In this document: piece after piece, positions 25,932-33,448 of the stretch
How positions within the stretch are numbered: the first letter of the stretch is position 1
Layout of the letters: each line of letters begins with the position of its first letter
NCBI RefSeq assembly: GCF_027925525.1
Contig: NZ_BSDJ01000036.1
Coordinates: forward strand, 17,892-81,891
Source of the DNA: Paenibacillus tyrphae
GTDB taxonomy: Bacteria > Bacillota > Bacilli > Paenibacillales > NBRC-103111
DNA length: 64,000 nucleotides
Direction: 5' to 3'
Position numbers and translations under genes: made by a program
The notes under the pieces: generated by a model
What the model was told of the DNA's origin: nothing
Database searches by the model: none
Seen by the model: only the letters and a program-made list of their open reading frames with translations

Positions 25932-26072
25932 TCAGGCCCTCCTCTTCCGCCTCACTTGCTTTACTGACATCATAATCGAATCGTATTCATCAATCAAGAG
26001 GGACAAGTCCATATAAACTAAGGGGTAAAGGACATTTCCCTCGATCTTGTACTCAAGGATTTTGGGGAGCAT
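25932..26072 (-). CDS. Small hypothetical protein (46 residues) in integrated element
   Basis: An AGGAGGG ribosome binding site lies ten bases before ATG 26072. The product has a hydrophobic-acidic centre (NVLYPLVYMDLSLLIDEYDS) and a very basic end (KQVRRKRRA). It is the first of the three minus-strand microgenes of the element. Unrecognised family. Confidence 0.5.
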   Translation of the reverse strand: MLPKILEYKIEGNVLYPLVYMDLSLLIDEYDSIMMSVKQVRRKRRA

Positions 26073-26135
26073 CGCGTGTTAACCCTCCTAAAGCATTCTT
26101 TTTCCCAATACTAACATAATTCGCGGAGGTAGCCC

Positions 26136-26279
26136 ATGGCCGAAGAGCGGAAGATCATAAGTGACTTAAAATTCCTTCAACAATTTTGGAGTGCCGAAGC
26201 ATTAGAACGCACCGACAAAGCCGGGCAGAAATTTGCCAAGGGCGCCAGCTCGGTTTCGAAATCGCGGCGGCGATCCTAG
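26136..26279 (+). CDS. Small hypothetical protein (47 residues) in integrated element
   Basis: GCGGAGG lies eight bases before ATG 26136. The product is charged and helical (MAEERKIISDLKFLQQFW) with a basic serine-rich tail (SSVSKSRRRS). It diverges from the minus-strand microgenes, as expected at a lysogeny-type switch region, but no repressor or integrase is present. Unrecognised family. Confidence 0.5.
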   Translation: MAEERKIISDLKFLQQFWSAEALERTDKAGQKFAKGASSVSKSRRRS

Positions 26280-26354
26280 AGGCACAGAAATAATTCAGGG
26301 GGCTTCGGCCCCTTCAAATAATGCCGGGCGAACGGCAAGCGGGGTGCGGTTAAA

Positions 26355-26492
26355 ATGGACTTCACAAAAAAGAATAATTGGACGGTCGAAATGCTGGAAA
26401 AAACGGTAGTCCTTCATACAGTTTTACGTCCCGAGGAACGAGGGAATATGACTTACTTTGGATGGCAAAGCTTGATTGCGAAAAAACCGTAG
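26355..26492 (+). CDS. Small hypothetical protein (45 residues) in integrated element
   Basis: A GGGGTG stretch precedes ATG 26355. The product, MDFTKKNNWTVEMLEKTVVL then RPEERGNMTYFGWQSLIAKKP, has the amphipathic look of phage accessory proteins. No function can be assigned. Confidence 0.4.
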   Translation: MDFTKKNNWTVEMLEKTVVLHTVLRPEERGNMTYFGWQSLIAKKP

Positions 26493-26551
26493 GCGGGATT
26501 ATTTATCCACAATCAAACTGAGGAGGACGGTGTAAGGGATGGGAAATAAGA

Positions 26552-26578
26552 TAAAAAAAGCACCCCTAAAGGTGCTGA
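26552..26578 (-). terminator. Terminator of the small secreted protein gene
   Basis: On the minus strand AGCACCT TTAGG GGTGCT is followed by TTTTTTT, 70 bases past the stop of the 87-residue secreted protein gene. Confidence 0.8.
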
Positions 26579-26646
26579 AGAATTATTTGAGATATCACTG
26601 TGTAACATGAATGGAAAAATCCCCAATATTCGTTTTTACAATCGTA

Positions 26647-26910
26647 TCACCAGGGAGCAACCCCATACACATCGCAGTAGAACATGTTGAGATACGAACG
26701 GCGGATTACTAGATCGACCACGCCATACGGGCTAGAGGAAGCATTTCTAACGGCGTGTAACCTAATCTTTTCACCGACTTTTAGATTTAATTGTTTTACA
26801 GCTTGAGTATTGGCAGATTGTGTGGGAGCTGTAGGTTCTGCTGCGGCAACTCCAGTCATTAAGGATACTGCCAAAACAGCACTGGACAGAATTTTAAATG
26901 CAGTTTTCAT
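26647..26910 (-). CDS. Small secreted protein (87 residues), cargo of the element
   Basis: ATG 26910 has AAGGGGTG upstream. The product has a clear signal peptide (MKTAFKILSSAVLAVSLMTG, cleavage near AAAEP) and a mature part of about 60 residues with QLNLKVGEKIRLHAVRN and YGVVDLVIRRSYLNMFYCDV, which looks like a small beta domain with one cysteine. It has its own terminator. It may be cargo of the element; no homologue comes to mind. Confidence 0.65.
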   Translation of the reverse strand: MKTAFKILSSAVLAVSLMTGVAAAEPTAPTQSANTQAVKQLNLKVGEKIRLHAVRNASSSPYGVVDLVIRRSYLNMFYCDVYGVAPW

Positions 26911-27144
26911 AAAATCACCCCTTTGTATAATTTTACAAATCAATTCTATCAAACACTAAATGGATATACTACGAAATATTTATTAATATATACATATATT
27001 GAAGATTCAGTAACATTGGAGGGAAGGGAATGGCCCGCCGCGGAACGGGCCGAAACCTATCGGCACAATCTGCTTGGATGATTCCCAATATCTGCATATA
27101 GTATTATACTTCTATCAAAGCCAAAGACGAGGGCAGAACGAGGG

Positions 27145-27378
27145 ATGATGAAATTGGAAAAGGTTTGTAGGTTGAAGGGTAACGATAAATGGGTGGAATT
27201 GCGTGTTCGAGAACATGCGGGAAAAGTAGCTTTTACGGCATTTGAAAGAAATCCAGTTAACAGAACCCGAACAAAGTATCTGGGGCAAGATATTTCTCGT
27301 GCTTGGTCCTCGGTGTGTGCAGTAATTGACGATAGAAAAAAACCGACAGAGCTTGAAAAGTACGCCCAAAGTGAATAG
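27145..27378 (+). CDS. Small hypothetical protein (77 residues) in integrated element
   Basis: The product is basic and begins with a beta-rich half (KVCRLKGNDKWVELRVREH) and continues AFTAFERNPVNRTRTKYLGQDISRAW in parts. Start is preceded by AACGAGGG. The family is not recognised. Phage-like context suggests a former phage protein. Confidence 0.45.
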   Translation: MMKLEKVCRLKGNDKWVELRVREHAGKVAFTAFERNPVNRTRTKYLGQDISRAWSSVCAVIDDRKKPTELEKYAQSE

Positions 27379-28110
27379 TACGAAACATCTTCAAAAGCAA
27401 ACAAAAAGAGTCCCAGCCAGTGGTCTTAATAATCCTCTCAACTTATTAACATTTAATTCATTTCCCCTCGCGGAGTTTATCTGTGAGTTTTTTTGTTTTT
27501 TAAGGATAAAACACAGATTAACTTTTGTTAACCTCAGTAAAAGGCTTCCCACTTTCTACAAATCAATGGTCCATTAATTTAGCTCTTGATATCAAATTCG
27601 GTATCCAAATAAAAATAAATATATGCTGTTAGATGGTGTTGAAATCAGAACCCCCTCCCCAGATCAGAAATCAGGGGTTTAAATGGACATCTAATGCTTA
27701 TTAATGTTACTGCACCATCTTGACAGGGTGGGGGTTGCAGGTTCGAGCCCTGCACAGGCATTAAAGCAGAAAGCCGCGATCCTCTATAGGATGCGGCTTT
27801 TCTCATTTGTCACACCACATTAAAAATACTTCGCTTATTCCGTCACCGTAACGTAATATTTCTCTATCGCACCGCTAAGACACCCTTTTTTTCAACGATT
27901 GCGTTCCCCGGTTGTTTTCCATAAAAATAAATTTCTCGTATCCATCTCCCGATACCCAATTTGGCATGAACTTATTTAGCAATTAAATTACCATATAAAG
28001 ATATTATATTCCTATATTTTCAAATCCAGAAACCTACTATAATTAAATTGTTAATTGAAGAAGGCGCCGATCTTCTTTTAATAGATGAATCGAAGAAAAG
28101 AGGTATGGAG
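27379..28110. other. AT-rich region holding the right att repeat and the NAGPA promoter
   Basis: There is no convincing coding region here. It contains the truncated tRNA-Val copy at 27712, a short imperfect palindrome at about 27645-27685, and TATAAT at 28038-28043 upstream of the NAGPA-type gene. Confidence 0.6.
27712..27807 (+). repeat. Right direct repeat: truncated tRNA-Val copy plus terminator
   Basis: Only the tRNA 3' half is present, from the anticodon stem onward, and no 5' half precedes it. The T-arm differs from the intact copies but stays base-paired (TGCAG/CTGCA), and the acceptor 3' strand is ACAGGCA. The fragment therefore comes from a different functional tRNA-Val allele, consistent with an imported att site rather than local duplication. 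Confidence 0.7.
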
Positions 28111-28869
28111 ATGTTCAAGAAATCTCTCATCTTAGCGCTTGTCTTCCTGTTGGCTCTTGCTGTGCCTGTCAATGCGGCAGCCAATTACACGTATTCCAAA
28201 GTAACGGCTTCCAACGGTGTCGTATTGCATGCAATGAAAGCTTCACCCAACGATATCAAATTGAAAGCGATTAGCAGCAATTTAAAAAATCAAAGCAGCT
28301 ACGGCATCAACGGTGGATTTTTCGGTTCTGGCGGAACTCTACTGTCGATTGCCGTAAATAACCATGTGCCCGCTGGCGGCGGGTCCATCGGCGAGCTTTA
28401 TAAAGGCGCGGTGAACGTTGGTTATGAGCGTGGAACTCTAGTATGGGACACTAAAGCAAGCAAATATTCGGTACAGGTCGTCAAATGGGCCAGCGAGTTG
28501 AACGTATCGGATAAATCCAACTATTGGGCGCAAGGCGGAATCAGCATGCGCTTGAGCAGCGACTCGACCTGGAAAAGCCAAGCCACCGCTGAAAACATTC
28601 CTGGAGGCGTTAACGGCACGGCCTCCGGCCGATCGGCGCTGGTGTTCAACTCCGGAGGAAACGTTTGGCTCGTCGTCACCAATACGACCTGCACCCCCGA
28701 ACAATTCCGTACCGCGATCAAAGAGAAAATCGGCTCCGGTACTTTGGTTGACGGCATATTTTTGGACGGAAGCGGCTCATCCCAGATGAAAGCCCAGACG
28801 TCCACAGGGCAAACGATTGAAGTTACCGGCGACGGACGAACCGTATACCAGATGGTCACTTTCAAATGA
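28111..28869 (+). CDS. Secreted phosphodiester glycosidase family (NAGPA-like) protein
   Basis: This 252-residue protein has a signal peptide (cleavage near VNAAA) and a NAGPA-type domain: YGINGGFFGSGGT near residues 69-81 and the C-terminal DGIFLDGSGSSQM, the two glycine-rich signatures of the family, with GRSALVFNSGGNVWLVVTN in between. Relatives cleave N-acetylglucosamine phosphodiester bonds and occur in exopolysaccharide loci. ATG 28111 is favoured because AGAGG lies seven bases upstream. It lies between the truncated and the second intact tRNA-Val, so it may be cargo acquired with the element. Confidence 0.85.
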   Translation: MFKKSLILALVFLLALAVPVNAAANYTYSKVTASNGVVLHAMKASPNDIKLKAISSNLKNQSSYGINGGFFGSGGTLLSIAVNNHVPAGGGSIGELYKGAVNVGYERGTLVWDTKASKYSVQVVKWASELNVSDKSNYWAQGGISMRLSSDSTWKSQATAENIPGGVNGTASGRSALVFNSGGNVWLVVTNTTCTPEQFRTAIKEKIGSGTLVDGIFLDGSGSSQMKAQTSTGQTIEVTGDGRTVYQMVTFK

Positions 28870-28877
28870 TCTCCCCC

Positions 28878-28913
28878 GCCCGCAAAGCATCTATGCTTCG
28901 CGGGCATTTTTTT
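28878..28913 (+). terminator. Terminator after the NAGPA-like gene
   Basis: GCCCGCAAAGCA pairs with TGCTTCGCGGGC (one mismatch) followed by ATTTTTTT. Confidence 0.9.
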
Positions 28914-28925
28914 CATTCATTCCTC

Positions 28926-28954
28926 TTGACTTCTTCCTTCATATGCTGTATATT
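28926..28954 (+). promoter_or_regulatory. Promoter of the second tRNA-Val gene
   Basis: TTGACT and TATATT at 17-base spacing, 26 bases before the tRNA; its sequence differs from the promoter of copy 1. Confidence 0.8.
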
Positions 28955-28980
28955 ATTTTTTGCAACAACAAATACAACAT

Positions 28981-29053
28981 GACTTGTTAGCTCAGCTGGG
29001 AGAGCACCATCTTGACAGGGTGGGGGTCAGTGGTTCGAGCCCACTACAGGTCA
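28981..29053 (+). tRNA. tRNA-Val(GAC), copy 2
   Basis: All 73 bases are identical to copy 1 at 25236. It has its own promoter and a downstream hairpin (AGTCCGTGAATC/ATTCTACGGGCT then TTTTT, 29063-29096). CCA is not encoded. Confidence 0.96.
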
Positions 29054-29111
29054 TAACGAAACAAGTCCGTGAATCCTTGATTCTACGGGCTTTTTCTATG
29101 TTTCCAATTCC

Positions 29112-30602
29112 CTAGCAGTTTCTTTTAGGATGAAACCCCCTTGATGAATCAAAGCAATTCATCGATCTTAAGTGCGGATGAGGGGCAAATGGAGAATGAG
29201 CCACATTCCTAGCTATATGATTAGAAATTGGATATACGTCACTTCGCCTATATGAGCGTCTAGTCATTACATTATACTGCTTTATGATTTCCAACCACGT
29301 TTTCTGATCAATGACTCCATTCTGTTCATTTAGGGGCAAGTGCATGGTGACCTTTTGAAATAATTTTACTGCCTCGAATGTTTTGCTACCGAATCTTCCG
29401 TGCTCTTCAACTGCTTCTTTAAAAGCGTCTATTCCCCATTTTTCACCCAACACTCCGAGATATTGCTGCATCAATTCGACACTCGATCCTACATCACCTT
29501 GCTGCAGTATTTTAATAATCGGAATAATTCTGCCTCCTTCGATCATAACGCGAGCTTGAATAATATTTTTGTCGTCACCATAGTAGTGCTTCAATATTTC
29601 TCTGTAGTTCATTCCCCTTCTTGCTAATTCTGCAGAGCCTATTTGTTCAAGCCATTGCTTATAAGCACATGTGACTTCCTTACCGTTACAGTACTGTGCG
29701 AAAAATGGTTGAATTTTTTGCCCGGGATAAGCGATAAATTCATTAAAATATTTATCGACGCCTCGAACAAGCGGTTCTTGTGGTGTATATTCCAGGGCAT
29801 AGGCGTGGTCTCGATCTGTTCCGGTGGTGATGTCGTAGTCTTTTCCCAATAATCTATACCATTGGGTATATATCCGGTTCAATGTATATGAAACTGCGGC
29901 AATTACATTGGCTGCAATGGCTTCTTGTTCCGTAAAATCCAATATTTCAATATGAAGCACTCTTTTTATGTACTCGACAAACGGAACATCGATATTTCTT
30001 GCCGTATCGTCACTAAACAATCCAAGATGCACTCTAATATTTTCGGGAATAATAAAATTGAATGGTAAAGGGGCTGTCGCACCGGCACATGCACATGCAC
30101 AAGCTGCCGGGAAGGGCGAAGACGTTGGCGTGTGCAATAGATATGGCGATAAATGAGGCGGCGGCTCGGGAATATGATAAGGATCTTCGGTAATCTTAGG
30201 TAAAGCCGTTCCTGAATATAAAGGATGCTCATCCATGACAATGGTATGTATTCTTCGATCTTCGTTATACCTTTGTAAAGAAGGAAGTTTAATGGTTGGT
30301 ATGGCTTTAGAACCTTCAAATATTTGAACTCCTATCCATTGGACTGGCGCATAGTTTGGATGCTGCGCTGTTACAATATATTGGCTGTAGGGCTTTACTC
30401 CTGGCTTTTTTAAAACATGTTGTTTAGACGGGGCATGCAAATCAATCGTTTTTGTGTTTCCATATTGATCTGTTTGTAATTTTTGAATCACGTTTCCCAT
30501 CATATCTTTTATGACCACAGTTGCTCCGGGCAAAAGGGACTGCGATTCGGAAACAACTTTAACCACGAGTTTCCCCTTCGCCCCTTGATTTATTTCCGAC
30601 AT
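29112..30602 (-). CDS. SleC-like spore peptidoglycan protein
   Basis: The 496-residue protein has the layout of SleC-type spore cortex-lytic proteins. First comes a carboxypeptidase-regulatory-like beta domain (GKLVVKVVSESQSLLPGATV, then GVQIFEGSKAIP). Next is a SpoIID-like helical domain with EYIKRVLHIEILDFTEQEAI and NRIYTQWYRLLGKDYDITTG, followed by FFAQYCNGKEVTC. Last is a peptidoglycan-binding repeat (GSSVELMQQYLG to GSKTFEAVKLFQ). There is no signal peptide, as in SleC. A run of alternating Ala-Cys (ACACACAGA) near residue 170 is unusual. The gene is AT-richer than its surroundings. It would act on spore cortex during germination. Confidence 0.75.
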   Translation of the reverse strand: MSEINQGAKGKLVVKVVSESQSLLPGATVVIKDMMGNVIQKLQTDQYGNTKTIDLHAPSKQHVLKKPGVKPYSQYIVTAQHPNYAPVQWIGVQIFEGSKAIPTIKLPSLQRYNEDRRIHTIVMDEHPLYSGTALPKITEDPYHIPEPPPHLSPYLLHTPTSSPFPAACACACAGATAPLPFNFIIPENIRVHLGLFSDDTARNIDVPFVEYIKRVLHIEILDFTEQEAIAANVIAAVSYTLNRIYTQWYRLLGKDYDITTGTDRDHAYALEYTPQEPLVRGVDKYFNEFIAYPGQKIQPFFAQYCNGKEVTCAYKQWLEQIGSAELARRGMNYREILKHYYGDDKNIIQARVMIEGGRIIPIIKILQQGDVGSSVELMQQYLGVLGEKWGIDAFKEAVEEHGRFGSKTFEAVKLFQKVTMHLPLNEQNGVIDQKTWLEIIKQYNVMTRRSYRRSDVYPISNHIARNVAHSPFAPHPHLRSMNCFDSSRGFHPKRNC

Positions 30603-30743
30603 GCTAACCCACTTCCTTTTTGTGAAAATAATCTCTGCAATTACCTTATGTTGACAATAAAATTATATGCAGCATTTAAGTGATTCTCGGGATCAACAAC
30701 CGTATCCGAAAATATATGACGTTAAATGATATTGAGATTAGAA

Positions 30744-30766
30744 AAACCCCTGATTCGGGGTTTTCA
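30744..30766 (-). terminator. Terminator of the KapD-like exonuclease gene
   Basis: AAAACCCC and CGGGGTTTT pair around TGATT, with A/T runs on both sides. Confidence 0.75.
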
Positions 30767-30801
30767 TCGTTTGATAAGACATTATAGGGCAGGAACCAAC
30801 T

Positions 30802-31365
30802 TCAGCCCCGCATCATCGCTCTTAAATGAAGCTGATCGTAATACCGGACAAACAGTTTCGTTGTGTTGATCGCATCGACCAAGGCGGAGTGAAGTCTGCC
30901 TTCTTTCTCGATACCGGCCAGTTCAATCGCATCCTTCAGCTTCATTTGATTGCGCTTGACCAGTAGCTGCGAGATCGGCCTCTGAATGTCATGGTAATGG
31001 TCCAGCCAGCTTTGAGACAGATCGAACCGCTTGCAGTGCTCCAGCAAAATTTTGCGGTCATCGACCCCCCAACTGCAGAAGTAAACCAACTCGGAGCCGA
31101 TCCATTCCATGAATCGGTCATACCCTTCGCGAAACGGGACTACCTTGTCCAGATCCTCTTCCTTCAAGCCGATAAATTTCAACGTCTTTTTGCCGAAGCG
31201 TCCTTTGATTTCAGGAAACGTATAGCATTGAAAACAATCCGTGGCGGCTTCCCCCGGGTCATACGGATTCAGATTCACTTTGCATGCGCCGATCTCCACG
31301 ATTTCCGGGATGTCGCCTTTTACGGTTACATATGTAGTCTCTACATCAAAGATGACTGCGAGCAT
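30802..31365 (-). CDS. KapD-like 3'-5' exonuclease (DEDD)
   Basis: The 187-residue protein has the exonuclease motifs ExoI AVIFDVETTY, ExoII FCSWGVDDRKIL and ExoIII LHSALVDAINTTKLF, the last with histidine and aspartate of the DEDDh class. The gene size and order of motifs match the KapD group that inhibits the sporulation kinase pathway in Bacillus, though other ERI-1-type exonucleases are similar. ATG 31365 follows AGGAGAGAAGA. A MazG-like gene lies 81 bases upstream on the same strand. Confidence 0.85.
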   Translation of the reverse strand: MLAVIFDVETTYVTVKGDIPEIVEIGACKVNLNPYDPGEAATDCFQCYTFPEIKGRFGKKTLKFIGLKEEDLDKVVPFREGYDRFMEWIGSELVYFCSWGVDDRKILLEHCKRFDLSQSWLDHYHDIQRPISQLLVKRNQMKLKDAIELAGIEKEGRLHSALVDAINTTKLFVRYYDQLHLRAMMRG

Positions 31366-31446
31366 TCTTCTCTCCTGCATGAGAAATTTTTTCTAGTTTG
31401 TCCACCTTCTGCGCATCGTTATACTTTAGCGAAAAATTGGGGCGGC

Positions 31447-31770
31447 TCAATTCACCGGGCCGGAATCGAATCGCTTCAATAATTTCTCCTGATGAGCCTT
31501 GGCGGCATCTTCCAATGTAAAACCATACTTATCGGCCAAAATCGCCAGATTCGCCAAAATGTCCCCGAGCTCTCCCATCAGCTCCTCCTTCAAAACCGGC
31601 TCGGGCTTTACCGCTTCATCCGGACGATCCCGGCCGATTTCATAGGTACGCACGGCTTGTGCCAGCTCACCCGTTTCTTCCATCAAAAAACCCATACGTT
31701 CGAAGACGCCGTATTGCGTCCAATTTCGTTGTCCGTAAAATTGCATGACCCATTCCTCAAAATGCTTCAT
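31447..31770 (-). CDS. MazG-like nucleotide pyrophosphohydrolase
   Basis: This 107-residue helical protein has the all-alpha NTP pyrophosphohydrolase signature: FLMEETGELAQAV supplies EExxE and EELMGELGDILANL supplies ExxD, which together bind magnesium and a nucleoside triphosphate. The single-domain length fits MazG-like or dUTPase-type house-cleaning enzymes. AAGGTGGAG precedes ATG 31770. It is likely co-transcribed with the KapD-like gene downstream. Confidence 0.88.
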   Translation of the reverse strand: MKHFEEWVMQFYGQRNWTQYGVFERMGFLMEETGELAQAVRTYEIGRDRPDEAVKPEPVLKEELMGELGDILANLAILADKYGFTLEDAAKAHQEKLLKRFDSGPVN

Positions 31771-31937
31771 TCAGCACTCCACCTTTTTCCGAATAATGTA
31801 AAAAGTTCTCTATTTTCAGTTCTTTCGGACAACTACAGGGTACCACAACTTCACAACCGGATGGAAGGCCTATGCAAAATAAAGAAGATAGCCCTCTGGT
31901 ATCCTATCGGATAAAGGGCGCCGTACAAATTTAGGGA

Positions 31938-31966
31938 TTGACAGTAGCCGAATCTCTTGATATTAT
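31938..31966 (+). promoter_or_regulatory. Orphan sigma-A promoter (small RNA)
   Basis: A near-consensus TTGACA/TATTAT pair has 17-base spacing. No gene starts within the next 160 bases; instead a terminator hairpin ends at 32127, so the transcript is probably a small RNA. Confidence 0.85.
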
Positions 31967-31972
31967 CCAATT

Positions 31973-32130
31973 AATCACATCGGATTTATATATTATGTAC
32001 TAATCGACCTTGCCCCCCTTCCTTTGCCAAATCCTGATAGACAAGCTCGATCCCCGATTCACAGCCCCTTCTCGCCCTTTCCTCATCACGCGAAAAACCG
32101 TGTGGCTAAACGCCGCGCGGTTTTTCGTTC
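31973..32130 (+). ncRNA. Candidate small regulatory RNA, RsaE/RoxS-like
   Basis: The expected transcript starts at about 31973 and ends with a strong hairpin (CGAAAAACCG/CGGTTTTTCG with inner GTGGC/GCCGC). The 5' end carries TTAATCACAT, and the body has three C-rich patches (GCCCCCCTTCC, TCCCC, GCCCCTTCTCGCCC) without a reading frame or ribosome binding site. From memory the RsaE/RoxS RNAs of Staphylococcus and Bacillus start with the same TTAATCACAT and use C-rich loops to bind Shine-Dalgarno sequences. Similarity to them is suggested, not proven; a lineage-specific RNA is the alternative. Confidence 0.6.
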
Positions 32131-32261
32131 CTTTCTTTCGTCACATGCAGACCGCTTGCACTGTCTAATTCTTTAATTTTGATATCTGTCTTTTTTGCGT
32201 TTAAGTTGTTTCGATGTGATGGATAATGAAATTGGACAATCTTTAGTAAAACTTAATACCA

Positions 32262-32281
32262 TTGTGAGTGATATTTCACAA
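32262..32281 (+). promoter_or_regulatory. TTGTGA-N8-TCACAA dyad at the promoter of the small CxxC protein gene
   Basis: The inverted half-sites resemble Rex or Fnr operators but have eight rather than six spacer bases. Its centre is 30.5 bases before a TATAAT at 32302-32307, the same geometry as at the fnr promoter. Confidence 0.5.
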
Positions 32282-32339
32282 TTTTAAGCATATAATGTGT
32301 CTATAATTGTCATATCGTGACTTGAAAAGGAGAAAACTT

Positions 32340-32510
32340 ATGTACTATTGCCTCGCTTGCCAAAAGCTCCACAAGCCGAACCCGCTCAAGAAATACGTCG
32401 TTTTCAAGACAGGCTTCCACTTCATCAATTCGATGAAATACAACGCAGGAATTTGTCAAGTTGTCTCCGATTCGAAAGAAAACGTCAGCATTAGCCCGGT
32501 ATCCGCTTAA
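32340..32510 (+). CDS. Small CxxC protein (56 residues)
   Basis: An AAAAGGAG ribosome binding site lies eight bases before ATG 32340. The product starts MYYCLACQKLHKPNPLKKYV, with a CxxC pair at residues 4-7 followed by a basic segment, and has a further cysteine near residue 39. This could be a small zinc or redox-active protein. The promoter carries the TTGTGA/TCACAA dyad, which suggests control by oxygen or NADH status. Family not recognised. Confidence 0.65.
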   Translation: MYYCLACQKLHKPNPLKKYVVFKTGFHFINSMKYNAGICQVVSDSKENVSISPVSA

Positions 32511-32577
32511 TGTCCTACACATGCCGGGCTTTTCTTTTTCTACGCCCCCGCGGTTTTCGGGAACTTGTTTATGCCGG

Positions 32578-32754
32578 TTAGTCCCAAGCTTTCGGCTTCG
32601 TATTCGGACGTTTCGTACGAAGTCTATCCAGCAGAGGGCGCTTTTTTTTCGCTTCCATCAGCAGACGAATCTCTTCCATCAACTTTCTTAGTCGCTCCTG
32701 ATCTCCGTGGCGGTGCTCTTTTAACTCATCGTACAGATTACTTCTCACATGCAT
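32578..32754 (-). CDS. Small charged coiled-coil protein (58 residues)
   Basis: AAGGAG lies four bases ahead of ATG 32754, and the gene begins eight bases after the stop of the WYL-like gene, so they form a two-gene operon. The product is a basic amphipathic helix (LYDELKEHRHGDQERLRKLM and EEIRLLMEAKKKRP) with a basic tail. Function unknown. Confidence 0.6.
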   Translation of the reverse strand: MHVRSNLYDELKEHRHGDQERLRKLMEEIRLLMEAKKKRPLLDRLRTKRPNTKPKAWD

Positions 32755-32762
32755 CCCTCTCC

Positions 32763-33002
32763 TTAAGCCAATTCCCGCTGTCTCGCTGACGCTGACGACG
32801 CTCGTTTCGCGGATGGGACCGGCTGTACGGCCAATATGCGATCGATAGCAAAGCACCGGACCTCTCCGCGCTCCATGCAATAAGCCCGAATGAAAGCAGG
32901 CTGTACGAACCGTATGACGATCCTCCGCTTGCTGAATTGCCCGGAACGGTCCCCGTAAATGATCTCAACCATACGCCCTGTGTACTTTTGCCATGGAAGC
33001 AC
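32763..33002 (-). CDS. Small WYL-like domain protein (79 residues)
   Basis: The GTG start at 33002 follows GAGGAGGGG. The core MVEIIYGDRSGQFSKRRIVI then AYCMERGEVRCFAIDRILAVQP matches the beta-barrel of WYL ligand-sensing domains but lacks any helix-turn-helix, so it is a stand-alone WYL-like module. It is coupled to the 58-residue coiled-coil gene. WYL domains bind nucleic acids or nucleotides; the partner here is unknown. Confidence 0.65.
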   Translation of the reverse strand: MLPWQKYTGRMVEIIYGDRSGQFSKRRIVIRFVQPAFIRAYCMERGEVRCFAIDRILAVQPVPSAKRASSASARQRELA

Positions 33003-33190
33003 GATTTCCCCTCCTCAAAACAGGAACATTTGTTCTTTTATATTCATTATATCCAAACATGCGTTCGTAATTCAAGTGGCGGAATTTTCTTTTTACATAT
33101 TCGGAAGAGGTCCGGACGAGGAGATCGGGTTGGACGAGCAATTTCTGTTAACGGAGGAGTAAGCATTGACCTTGGGGTTGATTCGCAAAT

Positions 33191-33219
33191 AAAAGGCACC
33201 CCGCGAGGGGTGCCTTTTT
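33191..33219. terminator. Bidirectional terminator below the 66-residue gene
   Basis: AAAGGCACCCC and GGGGTGCCTTTTT pair around GCGA, eleven bases past the stop at 33231. Confidence 0.88.
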
Positions 33220-33230
33220 GATCGACCGGC

Positions 33231-33431
33231 CTAGCGGCGTTTGCCGCCTTTTCTACTCCAATCGATGACATTATCTTTAGGCTCTGCATTGATTTCTTCG
33301 TTGCGAAGCATCTGCGACAAGTCCTCGATCGTTTTGTCGAGCAGCTCGCCCTTATGCCTGGAAAATAGGCGCCTGCGCTCCTTGAGCAAAACGTCAAGGA
33401 TCAGCTTCTTTTGACGGTTACTGAACAGCAT
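33231..33431 (-). CDS. Conserved small basic protein (66 residues)
   Basis: AGGGGAAG precedes ATG 33431. The product is a basic two-helix protein (RQKKLILDVLLKERRRLFSR and KTIEDLSQMLRNEE) with a strongly basic C-terminus (RKGGKRR), which could bind nucleic acid. It is transcribed with the small CxxC gene upstream and ends at the terminator. I do not recognise the family. Confidence 0.7.
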   Translation of the reverse strand: MLFSNRQKKLILDVLLKERRRLFSRHKGELLDKTIEDLSQMLRNEEINAEPKDNVIDWSRKGGKRR

Positions 33432-33448
33432 CTCGCTTCCCCTGCCGT

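Noticed and set aside
27030..27101. A 23-codon frame with a GGAGGGAAGGGA ribosome binding site
   Set aside because: Strong site but the frame covers a GGCCCG/CGGGCC hairpin and has no recognisable product; could be a terminator.
33078..33162. A GTG-started 28-codon frame ending DEQFLLTEE
   Set aside because: No ribosome binding site and overlap with the promoter area of the WYL-like gene; the frame may be a remnant but cannot be supported.
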